Source of the DNA: Tilletiaria anomala UBC 951
Lineage: Eukaryota; Basidiomycota; Exobasidiomycetes; Georgefischeriales; Tilletiariaceae
Direction of reading: 5' to 3'
DNA length: 64,000 nt
Assembly: GCF_000711695.1 (NCBI RefSeq)
Contig: NW_013546972.1
Coordinates: 1 to 64,000, forward strand
Shown here: positions 36,946-48,816 of the stretch, one piece after another
How the letters are laid out: each line of letters begins with the position of its first letter
Position numbering within the stretch: position 1 is the stretch's first letter
Translations under genes and position numbers: made by a program
The notes under the pieces: model-generated
The model's database searches: none
Seen by the model: only the letters and a program-made list of their open reading frames with translations
What the model was told of the DNA's origin: nothing

Positions 36946-39841
36946 GCTATCAACGACCCAGACGTCTTTGGTACGAGACGTGTTGTGTTTTACTGTGTGC
37001 CTTTGCTCTCAGCTTTGCGATTCGTACGGGATCGAGAGACTGATGGACAATCGGCAAGTGTGAAGAGAGCAAGCTGCAGCTTCAATGAAAGCTTAGGTTG
37101 AAGCCATGGCCAGACATGGGCGAGCGTACGAGCGTGGTGGTGTAACAGTCCGTAAACGCTGAATGTGAGGGTTCCGTATGTCTACAGTGCTTGGACGGTG
37201 AGCCTGTGTCCGATCAGGCCAATGGATCACCACAATCGCTGGGAGTGATTATAATGAGCGATGGCGGTGGGAACGTGCGAAGGCTCGATGAGAACCTGGC
37301 TTAGGTGTTTGCACGTGGATACGGAAGCAAAGGTGCTGTTTCGCCCTTTTGCTAGTGTGCCCAGGCGATCGAAAGGGTCATTCAGTCTGTATTATTAGTC
37401 AGTACATACATTGCAGACCTCTACTCCAAGACCAGTCAGTGTATGTAGCTAGCTCGGCTGTGACTGGGAGACGTGAGCTTCCCTGGCATTCTAGAACCAG
37501 GGGCAATCGAACGCACTGCACACTCTCCTGAAACATTGATCGAGCTCAGGATGAGCAACCGGTGCACATTGCACGGCCAACACGCTCATACTTCGAGGCA
37601 GGCAAGGAGTGGCATGGCTCGGTTCTGTTCGGGTCGGTTAGATGTACCGGCTCTTGCTGCAGAGATTGCTTTGTTTACCACACCACCAATAATAATCAAG
37701 GACCACGCGGCTGTGGTGTGCAGTTGTGCTGAAAGAAGAAAGAGGATATGGAGAGCGTCCACCTCCAACTGGACAACAACAACAACAACATGGAGGTGCC
37801 ACTGTGCGCACACTGCCTGCGGGCCTGGCTGGCGGCACAAGTGCAAATGTCTTAAAGTGCCACGTGTGGGCGCCGTCAAACCCGGAGATCCGGAGGCGGG
37901 GGGGACCACCCCCTGCTGTGTGCCGACGCCCTGAGTGGAGAGTACGAGTAGAATATGGATGAACGCGGGCCATGGGGGGTCAGCGTGCATTGGGCACCGA
38001 AGGGCCGCTCCATCGGAAACTTGCGATCATCAATGATTGCCATCTCTACATAGACAGCCATGCGGGCAGCATGGCTGGTATAGTAAGTGGCATGTACAGT
38101 AAGCCATTCCCTTGCACTTTCCCGTTTCCACGCTTCCACGGCCATATCAAAGTCCGTCTGACAGTCTCGCACGCTCCTTGTCGATCGTCTGTTCGGCTAT
38201 TCCGCTACTGAGATGCGATCTAATACCGAACAGCTGATCCTGCTGCGATGCATACATAGCGGACCAGATCCGCTCTCAAATGGGCCTCGTTGCCATTTGC
38301 CACGCGGATCCGGCTCGCATGTTGTTTGCCCGTTTCCAGACTTCTGGCTTCCAGGCTCAGACACCGGCTTGGAGCTCCACTTCGCAATTCAGTGTACAGA
38401 TCGACATCAATGGCAAAACGCTATTGAGACCCAAGTGAACATCCAAAGATTCAACATTCAAGGCCTGCCCTGGGCAGAGCCACCTACTTGAGCAACTTAC
38501 CATGTAGTAGACTGCCATGACTTACTCATCCATGATCTTCGCTCATCAGCCATAGGCATTGGACCGATTGCTCAGAGTCTTGGGCCTATCAGAGACGATC
38601 CACCGCAGGCGGGCGGGGTCAAGGAGAAGCCGCACATGGCCGCCCAGGGAAGAAGCCATCACCACCTCGAGCTTTCTTCCAGCGCAAGCCGCAACGTGCC
38701 GAAATCGCAATTTCGATGTCCACGTCAGGCTCGGAGGTCTCCTGACGGCGGACACTGGACAGCACATCGCACGGCCATCTCCAGCGGAGAGCCGGTAGAT
38801 GTGCATATTTGATTATCACGTTGCGCAGACCAGTATGAGCGCATTCATCGCACTTGTCAGCTGGCAGCCGGAGGCTGGCCCAGGTCAGTAGGTAGGCAGA
38901 GTAGAAGGAGGCCCCTCCTCCCCCGCTGACTGCTTGTTGGAGGGGACTGTCAAAGGGTGAAGGTGACAAGGCGTACAGGGTGAGATGTGATCTTGTGCGG
39001 TTCACACTTGCGTCGACTACTGCAGCAAACCCCCAACCCAGAAGGGTAGTCCGACAGGCATCAGTCGACACGTCTGTGCCGACTCCCGCATTGTTGACAA
39101 ATGTCGACTAGATTGTCCGCTGAAGTAGGGTTATAGCGTCACTGGACGCGTTGCATGCCTGACGGCTCGCTTAAGTCTTGACGGGTGACGTTCGCCGAGT
39201 TTGTCGAACAAACAGTTTGTGACCATGCCGCTCCTCAGTTGCGCAAACTGGAACCATGTTGGCAGAACGGCTTGTTGGCTTCAACCTATGACGTGTCGCT
39301 ATGTAGACGCGTCTGGCTGCGGCATGGCCGAGAAGAAAAGTCTGCGGTGAGAGCTTGCTTACGTCTTTGTAGAGATTAGCGATGAGATTGGGTACATGAC
39401 AATAGATCACTCGTGTACAACACATTGTATCGTTGCTTCCTCGTGATTTAACTGATCGATTAGAACATGTCAGGCAGCAAGCAAGCGTCTGCAAGCACAA
39501 AGGGATGAGTGAGATAAGTGAAATGTAGTAGGATTATGTCATGTACTACTGGGCGGGTCTGCTAAAGGTGGATGAGCTCTCGGCCGAGAGTATCCTTCCG
39601 CCGCCAGTTTTCTCCGCGCACAGCATCTAACCGACGGTGATGGTGGACATGCATGGTGACTCGCTACACCAACAAACAAGCAAAAGGAGTGCATGATGGC
39701 ATCGCATCTTCTTCCACCTCGGACACTTGCCAACCCATCCGAACGTCGGCAAACGCTGGACGGAAGCAAAGGATACGCATGCCCACTGGCTACCAGCGTC
39801 AGGAAACCCCCATTTTTAGCTCAAACAGCAGCCAGCCCACC
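36946..39841. other. 2.9 kb gene-poor intergenic region
   Basis: This is the longest gap in the window, between divergent gene starts (the GAF protein and LEU1). Open frames of 60-150 codons occur on both strands, but they overlap one another, lack domains and show no consistent splice pattern. It contains an AAC microsatellite at 37773-37790. An extension of the LEU1 frame to 39653 is open but lies outside the conserved protein. A long promoter or an unrecognised non-coding transcript is possible. Confidence 0.45.
37773..37790. repeat. AAC microsatellite
   Basis: Six uninterrupted AAC-type units in the long intergenic gap. Confidence 0.85.
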
Positions 39842-42295
39842 ATGTCGACCGCACAGCCACGCACGCTGTACCAAAAGATCTTTGACTCGCACCTGATCCG
39901 CGAGGAGAAGGACGGGACATGTCTGATCTACATCGATCGGCACCTCGTCCACGAGGTCACCTCGCCGCAGGCTTTTGAAGGCTTATCGATCGCCAACCGC
40001 AAGGTGCGCCGCACCGACTGCACACTCGCCACTGTTGACCATAATGTGCCGACGGTGAGCCGGAAGAACTACCGGAGCACCAAGACGTTCATCGAGGAAC
40101 CCAGCTCGCGCACACAGGTGCTGACGCTTGAGGAGAACACCAAGCGCTTTGGCGTTACTCTCTACGGCATGACAGACGACCGGCAAGGGATCGTGCACAT
40201 CATTGGCCCCGAGCAGGGCTTCACTCTGCCCGGAGCGACGATCGTCTGCGGCGACTCGCACACGTCGACGCACGGCGCGTTCGGCGCGCTCGCATTCGGC
40301 ATCGGCACCAGTGAAGTCGAGCACGTGCTCGCGACGCAGACTCTGCTACAGAAGCGCGCACGCAACATGCGCGTCCAGGTCGACGGCGAGCTCGCGCCAG
40401 GCGTGAATAGCAAGGACATCATCCTCCACGTCATCGGCCAGATTGGCACTGCCGGCGGCACAGGCAGCGTCATCGAGTTCTGCGGCACGGCCATCGAGAA
40501 GCTGAGCATGGAGGCACGCATGAGCATCTGCAACATGTCCATCGAGGCTGGCGCCCGCGCAGGTCTCATCGCACCGGACCAGACGACGTTCGACTACATC
40601 CAGGGCCGCCCACTGGCGCCCAAGGGCAAGCAGTGGGACGACGCTGTCGCATACTGGAAGAGCCTCCCCACGGACGCTGGTGCTGTGTACGACGTCGTCG
40701 TCAAGATCGATGCCAAGGACATCCCGCCGACGGTCACTTGGGGCAATTCGCCGCAGGACACGGTCGCCATCACCGGCTGCGTGCCTGACCCTAAGAACGC
40801 CAAAGACGAGGCACAGGCGCGCGCATGGAGCCGCGCGCTCGAGTACATGGCGCTCGAGCCAGGCACACCCATGGAGAAGATCAAGGTCGATAAGGTCTTC
40901 ATTGGCTCCTGCACCAACGGGCGCATCGAGGACCTGCGCGAGGCGGCGCGCGTCCTGCGCGGCAGGAAGATCGCCCCGCACATGTACGCCATGCTTGTCC
41001 CCGGCTCGGGCCTCGTCAAGAAGCAGGCGGAGGCCGAAGGGCTTGACAAGATCTTCACCGCCGCCGGCTTTGACTGGCGCGAGGCCGGTTGCTCGATGTG
41101 CCTTGGCATGAACCCAGACCAGCTCACACCCGGCGAGCGCTGCGCCTCGACATCCAACCGCAACTTTGAGGGCCGCCAGGGCCCCGGCGGCCGCACACAC
41201 CTAATGAGCCCCGCCATGGCCGCCGCGTGCGCAGTCACCGGCTATCTGACTGACGTGCGCAAGCTCGTCGGCGCGGACCACACCAAGGTGGGCGCGGACG
41301 CCTCGGCGCCTGAGCTGCAGATCAGCGACTCGAAAGCTTATCTCGGCGCGCCGCCCGTCCCGCCGCCTGCACCGGAGACCACTGTCTCCGCTGCTGCTCC
41401 ACAGAAGCTGACGGATGGGGACAAGATTGGCGACGTGCCCGCGTCGAAGATGGCCGCCGCTGGCAGCGGCCTGGAGAAGTTCACCGTCGTACGCGGCTAC
41501 GCGGCGCCGATCGAGCGCTCGAATGTCGATACGGACCTGATCATTCCCGCCGTGTTCCTCAAGACGATCCAGCGCTCCGGGCTCGGCAGCGCGCTGATGC
41601 ACTCGATCCGGTACGACAAACAGACCGGCGTGCCGCTGCCAGATTTCGTGCTGAACAAGCAGCCCTGGAACGAGGCCAAGTTCATCGTCGCAGGCGAGAA
41701 CTGGGGTTGTGGCAGCAGCCGCGAGCACGCCGCGTGGGCGCTGCTCGACTTTGGCGTCCGCGCTGTCATCGCGCCGAGCATCGCCGACATCCACGCCACG
41801 AACCTGGGCAAGAACGGGCTTGTCGCCGTCATCCTCGCGCCCGATCAGGTGCAGCGCGTCATGCAGGACGCCAAGGATGCCAAACAGATCACCGTTGATC
41901 TCGAGAAGCAGCACGTCCTCCTCGATGATGGGACCGCGTTCGCGTTCAAGATCTCTGACTTTACTAGGCACTGCTTGCTCAATGGTCTCGACGATATCAG
42001 GTGCGTTTTGCCTTGCCGCAAGGACGAGCTGAAGACGGAGGACGCGCCTTGCTGACCCCCCCCCCCCCGCCTCGGGAAAACCATGCTTTCTCACTCTTCC
42101 CGTTGCCTCTGCAGCCTAACGCTGCAGCACGAGAAGGACATCCAAGTATTTGAAGCGATGCGCTCAAAGGAGACGCCATGGCTTGACGGCTTTGGGTATG
42201 CGGGTAGCGTCGCCTCTTCGGCAGCCAGTGTCGCGCAGCAGTTGGCAGACAAAGCGAAAGAGGCCGTCAACAAGGTCACTGGCACCGATTGGTGA
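39842..42295 (+). CDS. LEU1: 3-Isopropylmalate dehydratase
   Basis: This aconitase-family enzyme isomerises 2-isopropylmalate to 3-isopropylmalate in leucine synthesis, in the cytosol. As in other fungi the large and small subunits are fused. Two exons, 39842-42000 and 42115-42295, give 779 residues. The large-subunit part starts [13 protein letters not shown] and carries [13 protein letters not shown]. The three [4Fe-4S] cysteines are in FIGSCTNGR (about 356) and GCSMCLGMN (about 417-420). A linker rich in Pro/Ala (about 500-530) leads to the small-subunit swivel domain with [17 protein letters not shown] chose the ATG at 39842 ([10 protein letters not shown]) because conservation begins there; in-frame ATGs at 39779 and 39653 would add 21 or 63 residues. 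The single intron contains a 13-base C tract. Exon 2 restores [16 protein letters not shown] and ends in an alanine-rich helix. Confidence 0.96.
42056..42068 (+). repeat. Poly-C tract in LEU1 intron
   Basis: About 13 consecutive C within the only intron of LEU1, about 45 bases before the acceptor. It is likely to vary in length and to be prone to sequencing error. Confidence 0.85.
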
Positions 42296-42386
42296 ACGCA
42301 TGCATCTTCACTTTGTGGAACACCTTTGTATACTCGAAGACCTCAAAATGTAACATGCAGATGTGTATAAACAGATGCTGAGCTCA

Positions 42387-43883
42387 TCACAGCTTCTCCT
42401 GCTCACTTAGCTGCACACGGACAAGCTCGGCGAGCGCGCAGGCATGCTTCGCACCGGCGCGGACAGCCGCGCGGACAGCTGCCTGATCCGTTCCCATTAC
42501 CGAACTTGTCACCATCGCACTCTTGCGGCCTTGCATGGGAGTTCCCTCCGCTTGCGCTTGTTGCTCGAGCGGTGGCGCCTCGACACTCGCGCCCGCAGAG
42601 TGCAGGACCCCATGCACCCTCCCGTTCTTGTCCGCGAGCACATGTACGCGTGTGCCGAGCACGTCTTGTTCCTCGAGCGTCGGGTCGAGCACATATGCCG
42701 AGAATGCTGCATGTGCACCTGCGCTGCCGCCACTTCCTACGCTGTGCGCCTTGCTGCCAACCTCAGGCTGAGGCTGTGCACCTTGTTCTACCGGCAGCAG
42801 ACAGACGGTCACACAAACGGGCAAGTCATTGCGGTTGGACAGCGTTCGGCCTCCTGATTCTGGAGTCAGGTCCAGTAATTCGAAATCGATGGCCTTTGAC
42901 ACTCGCTGAGAAAGTGCGTCATTAACGCCCAGTGGATCGCGTGCTACGGTATCTGTGCCCGCTCCTAGTCCGATCGCACCGGCCAGAATGGATCCAGAGC
43001 CAGCGACTGCCCCTGCGCCCTTTCCTTTTTCCGCTGCCGCGCATGCGCTATTGGCTTCATAGCTGACCGCTCTTGTGCGAGGGATACGCGTCAGTTGCAA
43101 GGCGGCGTTGGCGGCCAGCACAAGCGCATCTTCTACATTCCCACCAGAAAGGGAAGTGATGAACGCGTCGATGTTCAAGATCCAGTAGCGCGCATTGGGC
43201 GGTGGAGTGATGCAGAGGTCGTCCAGCGGAACAGATGCACCCAAAGTTGTGAGAAGAGATGTGAGGGAGACAGAAAGAGCGTCGAGTGATGGTGTAGGTG
43301 TCGGAAGGGGGGAATGGACCAGGGCATTTGAGCTGAAAGAGGAAGGACGGCAACGTCAGCACGTCTTTGTGCAGGCTTATGTAGTCCGCCGTGGATCGTG
43401 TACAGTCTGAACGACACACAGATGCAAAGAATGTAGACAATGAATAGCTATACAATTTGTGCGAGGAAGGTGATTGCACTGCATGATGAATGGGGCCTTG
43501 AATTCGGCTGCCCATGTGCCTGAACACGTTCCAAATTGGACCACACGCGGCCCTACCTGTCCCAGATCTACCACTCACAATTGAACAGAGCATTCCATGC
43601 CACCTCTTGCTTTGCCCGAGCTCGAACCCATACCTTTGGTGTCGATATCGACCTGGCAGCTAATGCCTACCGTGACGTCAGTCCCACCAAGGTTGACCCG
43701 CGCGGAGGCGTTCGCAGTGGGTACAACGTCCGTCTGCAGGTGGATCGAGCGGAAAGCATGCAGAGGTCGTAAATCGCTGCGTTGTGTTGGCGCATGCGAG
43801 GCAGATCCTACATTCCCAAATGGCTGGAGAAGACCGCTAAGAATGTAAGATGCTTGCGAAGTGGAAAGGAGTGGCGCAGGCAT
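42387..43883 (-). CDS. RRP42: Exosome core subunit RRP42 (RNase PH fold)
   Basis: RRP42 is one of six RNase-PH-like ring subunits of the RNA exosome, acting in nuclear and cytosolic 3'-5' RNA processing. Exon 1 (43883-43579) starts MPAPLLSTSQASYI and includes RSDLRPLHAFRSIHLQTDVV and SARVNLGGTDVTVGISCQ, the family N-terminal strands. A GTGAGT donor joins to exon 2 (43332-42387), giving 416 residues. Exon 2 has FSNALVHSPLP, ARYWILNIDAFI, NVEDALVLAANAALQLTRIPRTRAV and the second-half block LSNRNDLPVCVTVCLL, then DPTLEEQDVLGTRVHVLADKNG. The protein is longer than the usual 270-300 residues, mostly through a Gly/Ala-rich insert of about 55 residues after IPRTRAV and a second one near GAQPQPEVG. 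RRP43 is the nearest alternative name, but the DPTxxEE block favours RRP42. The gene converges on LEU1 with 91 bp between coding ends. Confidence 0.87.
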
Positions 43884-44273
43884 CTTGCGGTCGTCCGCAC
43901 CGAAAGGCCTAAGCAGTGAGCTTGTGGAAAAGGAACCGAGACCGCGTGCAAGCGAGAGCGGGATGATGTCGCACACCTGTCTCCTCAGCCGTGAGTGCCA
44001 ACTTCAGGAATTGCAAGTTGTTTTCCAGGCCAGCAAATGTCGTCCATCAGGCCGAAGAAGACCGTGTCCATTCAGACTTCAGATGGGCGGCCAATCCAAT
44101 GTCAAAATCCGGCTGGTGCAAGAAATGGGTGGGTCACGTGACACTCTTCATCAACACGCGATGCGACGCGAAGGAATGCCGCGCATTGGACGGATGCACC
44201 GAAAAGTGGAGAGTGTTTGTTTGGCGTGTTTCTTTGTTGATCGACCATCCAACCCTTCCTCTCCATCTCTCCA
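43884..44273. other. Divergent promoter region (RRP42 / FHA gene)
   Basis: A 390 bp gap between gene starts on opposite strands. Part of it may be 5' UTR or a small upstream exon of the FHA gene. No separate gene is supported. Confidence 0.45.
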
Positions 44274-47200
44274 TTGTCGCTGCTCATCCTCTCCTGCATT
44301 CCCCAGTCCCTCTCGTGCTTGCCTTCCGACCCACCTCCCCATCAAGCAGCCGTTACCAGGCCATCGGAACTGACGCATCGCAAGGCGCAGTCGTCGTCAT
44401 CATCATCGAAAAATTCCCTCGCCAACGATTGGACCTCGCTCGACCACACCATCGCTGCCGATATTGCGAGAAGCCATCAGTCAATCAAACCCCAGCAAAC
44501 GTCGGAGTGGAGAGCAGCGTACCAGCTTTCTACCACACCGACCACGCACACGTTGCCCATCATTTTCGACTCCCTCAAGCGAAGTGTGGGGCTGACGCCT
44601 TCCGTCTCTTTCCAGCGGGTTCCCAGCGCGAGCTCCACCACTGGAAAGGCCCAGGGCGTCGGCGGCAGCACCAACACTGACACGGCTACCTCTGGCAGCA
44701 CTAATACCGCTGGCACTGGGGCTGGCCTCCGCCGCACGGCCTCTGGCACTTTCAAAGCCCATCTTGCCGCTGCAAGTGCCAAGCTGACCGCATCCAAAAG
44801 TGCACCGGCCATCGCCACTTTGCTTGCCTCCGCCATGACCGGGCGCCAGCCAGCCGACGCCACGGGCACTGACTCACTTGATCAGAGCTGTCAAAATGGT
44901 TTAGAACACGTTGCTGAAGAGCACACATACGGCATACTTGTCCTGGAAGATAAAAAAGGCCGCGAAAAGGAACGGTTCCCGATGAATCGCAATGTCATCT
45001 CCATGGGCAGGTGCGTGTCAAGCGACATGGCTCTCGCAAAATGCGTTCATTAGTGTCAGACTACTAACGCCCCACTATTCCCTTGCTATTTTTATTATGT
45101 TGCAGAGCGATGGAGAATGACGTGCGATTCCTCAAGAGCGAGATCTCACGCGTGCACTGTCGCATCATTTTCGATGACAATACAGGCGAGGTGTGTAACA
45201 CTTGCATTCTAATCTTTGGACTCGGAAGGTGAACCAAGCTTTGGCACCCCCGCGTGCTCGCAGGCATCGATCGAAGTCCTTGGCTCGAACGGCATCGATC
45301 TCAACGGCATCCATGAGGCACCCTCGGCGTTTCCAGGGTCGAATCTCATTCCTCTATGCGAAGGTGACCTCCTCTTGATTGCGAAACGGTTCTTCCGCAT
45401 GCGCTATCCGGGCGGCACATTTGCGCCTCTCCCCAAGCAGCCTGTCCGAGCTGATCCTATCATCGACAGCCCCGCCAACGCTGGTCCTGCAAGAAAGGGC
45501 CGCAGCAGCAACGTAGGGGCAGGAACACCGGCACGCAGGCGCGTCCGCATGTCTCTCGTGGCTGCTGCAGAGGTGTACAGCCCAGTACCTGCACTCCCAA
45601 CAAAAACGGGCCTGTTCGCCGCAACGGAACGCCTGAATGGCGCTGAAGCGGAGCAGTCTATCCGCCTTATTTCGCCCTCCGCATCTTCATCCAAGGCGTC
45701 CACACCACGCAAATCCGCGCTGGCGAGTCCTGCGAAGCGTGGTACACTCAACCCAGGAAAACGCGCAAGCTTCGCTGCTAACCTCGAGATGGGCCCGACA
45801 CCTTGTGGTATCGATGTGTTGGGCCTCGTCAGCCCAATGCGTGTTCTTTCTGCCCAAGAGCTCGGCGCCGAATGCTACCTGAAGAACCCGAGCCTCTTCG
45901 ATGGTGCAGACCAAGGAACCCATGACGAAGAGGACGAAGATGTTGTGCTCCTTGAAGAGGTCGAGGAAGAGAGCGAGGGAGAAGCAGACGATGACGAGGC
46001 CTCTGTGGAGGGGGGCGAAAACATCGTCGCAGATGCCGAAGTTGATATTGATCAGCAAGCCGAAGCCGAAAGGGAAGCGGAAAGCGACAATCAGAACATG
46101 AATCCAAACGTTACTGAAGTGCTAGCGCAAACACCAGCAACCCCTCTGTCCATGCCTTCCATCTCTCCGCGCAAATCCAACCGTAAAGTTTCATTGCGCA
46201 CCGAAGCGCTCTTGCGCGCTAGCAGTGCCGCGTACCGCCGCATGTCAGTCGACCCAACGAACGTTCCTCTGCCTGCGAGTGCGCCAGGCACGCCGGTCGC
46301 GCTTGCGGTTGCTGATCAAGGACAAGCGCTAGTTCGGGATGACTCAGACGACGAGGAAGAGGTTGACCGCAGCTTGAGCCTCATCACCTCGCCCTCTCGT
46401 CCCATCAACGAAGAACGACAGGAGCAACAACAGCGGGATGATGCTTCAGCGAACGTGCAGGCCACAACGCCTGCGAAGCAGCGAAAGCCGCTCGGGACGT
46501 CATTTATGACGCCGCAGCCTGCCAAAACAACTGGCTTCGCCTCACGTTCTCGCGCTCGCATGTCGCTCGGTGACTTCCGTGACAGTCCACGCACCGCTGG
46601 CGGTGCCGCTAAGGGAAGTCGCAGCCTCGTCACGAGCTTTAGCTTCACATGCGGAGCGCAGCAGACGCTCGAGAAGGCCACGGAAGAGGAGAAGACTGTT
46701 CTTCACCAGCTTCTCACGGACCGCCTAATGTTGCTTGAAGAGGAGGAGGAGGCTGCACTCATTGAAGAGGAGAACAAGGACAAGCAGCGTGGGCAACCTG
46801 ACGCTCATATTGACGTCGGTGAGGGCTCCATTGTCGAACTCACGCCCGAATCAGCACCAGCTCCTGCTACATCAGACAACGACGCCATCGTTGTGGAAGA
46901 GAGCAAGCAACCAGTAGTGGCAACCTCTGATCCTGCAACGGAACAACTGAAAAAGCGCGGACGCATCTCGAATGCTCAGAAAGCCAAGGATGTAACTGTC
47001 GAGGTCGAAGAATTCGCAAAGCCCAGCGATGTCGTTGATGGCGAGCACGTAGCCGCCCCCCATTGCCTTGCAGGCGAGACCCCCATCCAAAAGGAGACAA
47101 CGGAGCGAGAGGACATCAACGATATGGACGCCGCATCTGACGGGCGCGACGTTATGTTGGATCCGGTCAGCCTACCACAAGAGCCATTGGCAGAGAAGCC

Positions 47201-48170
47201 AGCTGCATCGACAGCCAAGAGAGCCCCAGCCCGAACACCCCGGGCTAAGAAGAGCAAGGCGACCGCTCAGCATGACGAGCAAGACACCGCCGCCTCGTCT
47301 ACTTCTCACCCTGAGACTGCTACTGAAAAGCTTGCGCCAAAGAAATCGCTGCGAGGTGGGCGTCATGTGGTAAAAAAGACAGATGAGGCTGAAGTGCCAG
47401 GGGAGGTAGCAGTTGACGCGGCGACGGCAAACACCGAAGGGAAGAAGACGGCAAGGGGCCGCAAAGCCGCCAAGGCGGCTGCGATAGTAGACGACGACGC
47501 GCCCGGCGAGGCAAACGAACCTGAGGGTGCTGCCGGTGCTGCTCAAGGACAGGGAGCTGTGCCAGGGGAGCAGGCCGAGGTACCCGAAGCAGCCAATGCC
47601 GTTCCCGTGCAGACAGAGGCAAAGACTCGTAAGACTCGTAAGCAGCCGGAGGCTGACGCGCAGGAAGCAGCGCCGAAGACTGCCACTCGTCGTGGTCGAA
47701 AGGCAACGAAAGAGGTGGAAGCCGTGGCTAAAGCTGAGCCTGCAGCTGAAGAACAACCTGAACAGCAACAGGAAGAGCAGGTACAGGAAGTGGAGATTGC
47801 AGCTGAAACAGCAGCTCCTAAACGTGGACGGGGGAAAGCAGTGACGTCCAAGGCCAAGAAGAACGCGGCACCGCTCGCTGACAATTCTGAAAACGTGGTC
47901 CCCAGCTCGGATGCCGCACAGGCCGACAACGAGGCGAGCTCGCCCATGGCGCCATCGAAGAAAGCGCCGCGCGGCGCGGCACGCAAGCCGGCTGTACGCA
48001 CGGCCGCAAAGAAGGCTGCGGCCACCATCACCGAAGTGGTCGTCGGCGGTGATGCCAAAGCAGCCAAAGCTCGTGTCACCGAGGATGCCCCCTCATCAGA
48101 TGCTGTCGACATCGAGAACATGCCGATGCGCACGCGCGTTACTCGTAGCACTCGCAGTCGGAGAGCCTGA
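44274..48170 (+). CDS. FHA-domain nuclear-type protein (about 1242 aa)
   Basis: Three exons (44274-45010, 45106-45190, 45264-48170) join in frame. The FHA domain, a phosphothreonine-binding fold, begins near residue 220 (YGILVLEDKKGREKERFPM). It runs across both introns: NVISMGR joins to AMENDVRFLKSEISRVHCRIIFDD, then to ASIEVLGSNGIDLNG and the GDLLLIAKRFFRM strand. The SRVHC core matches the SxxH motif that contacts the phosphate. After residue 345 the protein is low-complexity: a Ser/Pro/Arg part with many SP and TP sites, a strongly acidic patch (DEEDEDVVLLEEVEEESEGE) near 500, then a long Lys/Ala/Glu/Gln tail with AT-hook-like RGR and RGRKAxK words. This layout recalls chromosome-coating proteins such as Ki-67 but shows no specific homology to them. 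The true start is uncertain, since an upstream non-coding exon or another ATG could exist. Confidence 0.8.
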
Positions 48171-48816
48171 TGCAAACCGATCTAGCTCGTTGGAACCTTC
48201 GCCTTCTTCTGTATCATTCTTTTGCTCTAATTTCGATTGGATCTATACTTGTTGAGGAAAGGCGTGGAGCCCATGTAACGCGACCACCGATATAAACTGA
48301 AGGCAGTTACTCTGTGCACACTCGTCTCCCTCTGAACCTCTGGATTGAATTTTACAAGTTCGTAATTAACTGTGTCTACACGTGTGCACGTAAATCGTGC
48401 AGAGTCGCACATTCCTGTACCCTTCGATGGCACCGAATGCTAGCAAGAGGATGCGACTCTAATTGTAAAGCTGTACTCCCATCTAAAGGAGGCGCTTGTA
48501 TTGCAGGGTAAGCATGATGGTGTTGCAGATTGCCAGTGACTCGGCGCAATGTGTGGGTGGGATGTGATGGGTCCCAAGTCGATGCAGTTGTATGGGGCTG
48601 GAAGATTAGAGAAGCGTAAATTGTTCGTGCGGGATCAAGGCTTGCGATGGGTTCAGCAAGCGCTGAGAATAACCGAGGCAGGGATCTACTGATTGGGAGC
48701 CTGTTGCAACGAAAGCTTGTCTATGGTGCTTTGGCAGGCAACGCGAGGCGAATAAAGATGAAATAAGATGGGATGGATCCGGAAGGCTAGAGGTTTGGGG
48801 GATGGAAGAATACTGA
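48171..48816. other. Convergent 3' region (FHA gene / KRE6-like gene)
   Basis: A 646 bp gap between two gene ends that should contain both terminators. No gene or repeat is apparent. Confidence 0.5.

Noticed and set aside
37586-37990. Open frames on both strands near the AAC repeat
   Set aside because: They are explained by the simple repeat keeping frames open, and no protein family is suggested.
39653-39841. Extended N-terminus of LEU1 from the ATG at 39653
   Set aside because: The added 63 residues are not like the family and precede the conserved RTLYQKIF start. The ATG at 39842 is the better choice.
40346-42094. Long minus-strand frames inside LEU1
   Set aside because: Antisense shadows of a strongly conserved coding sequence with GC-rich third positions.
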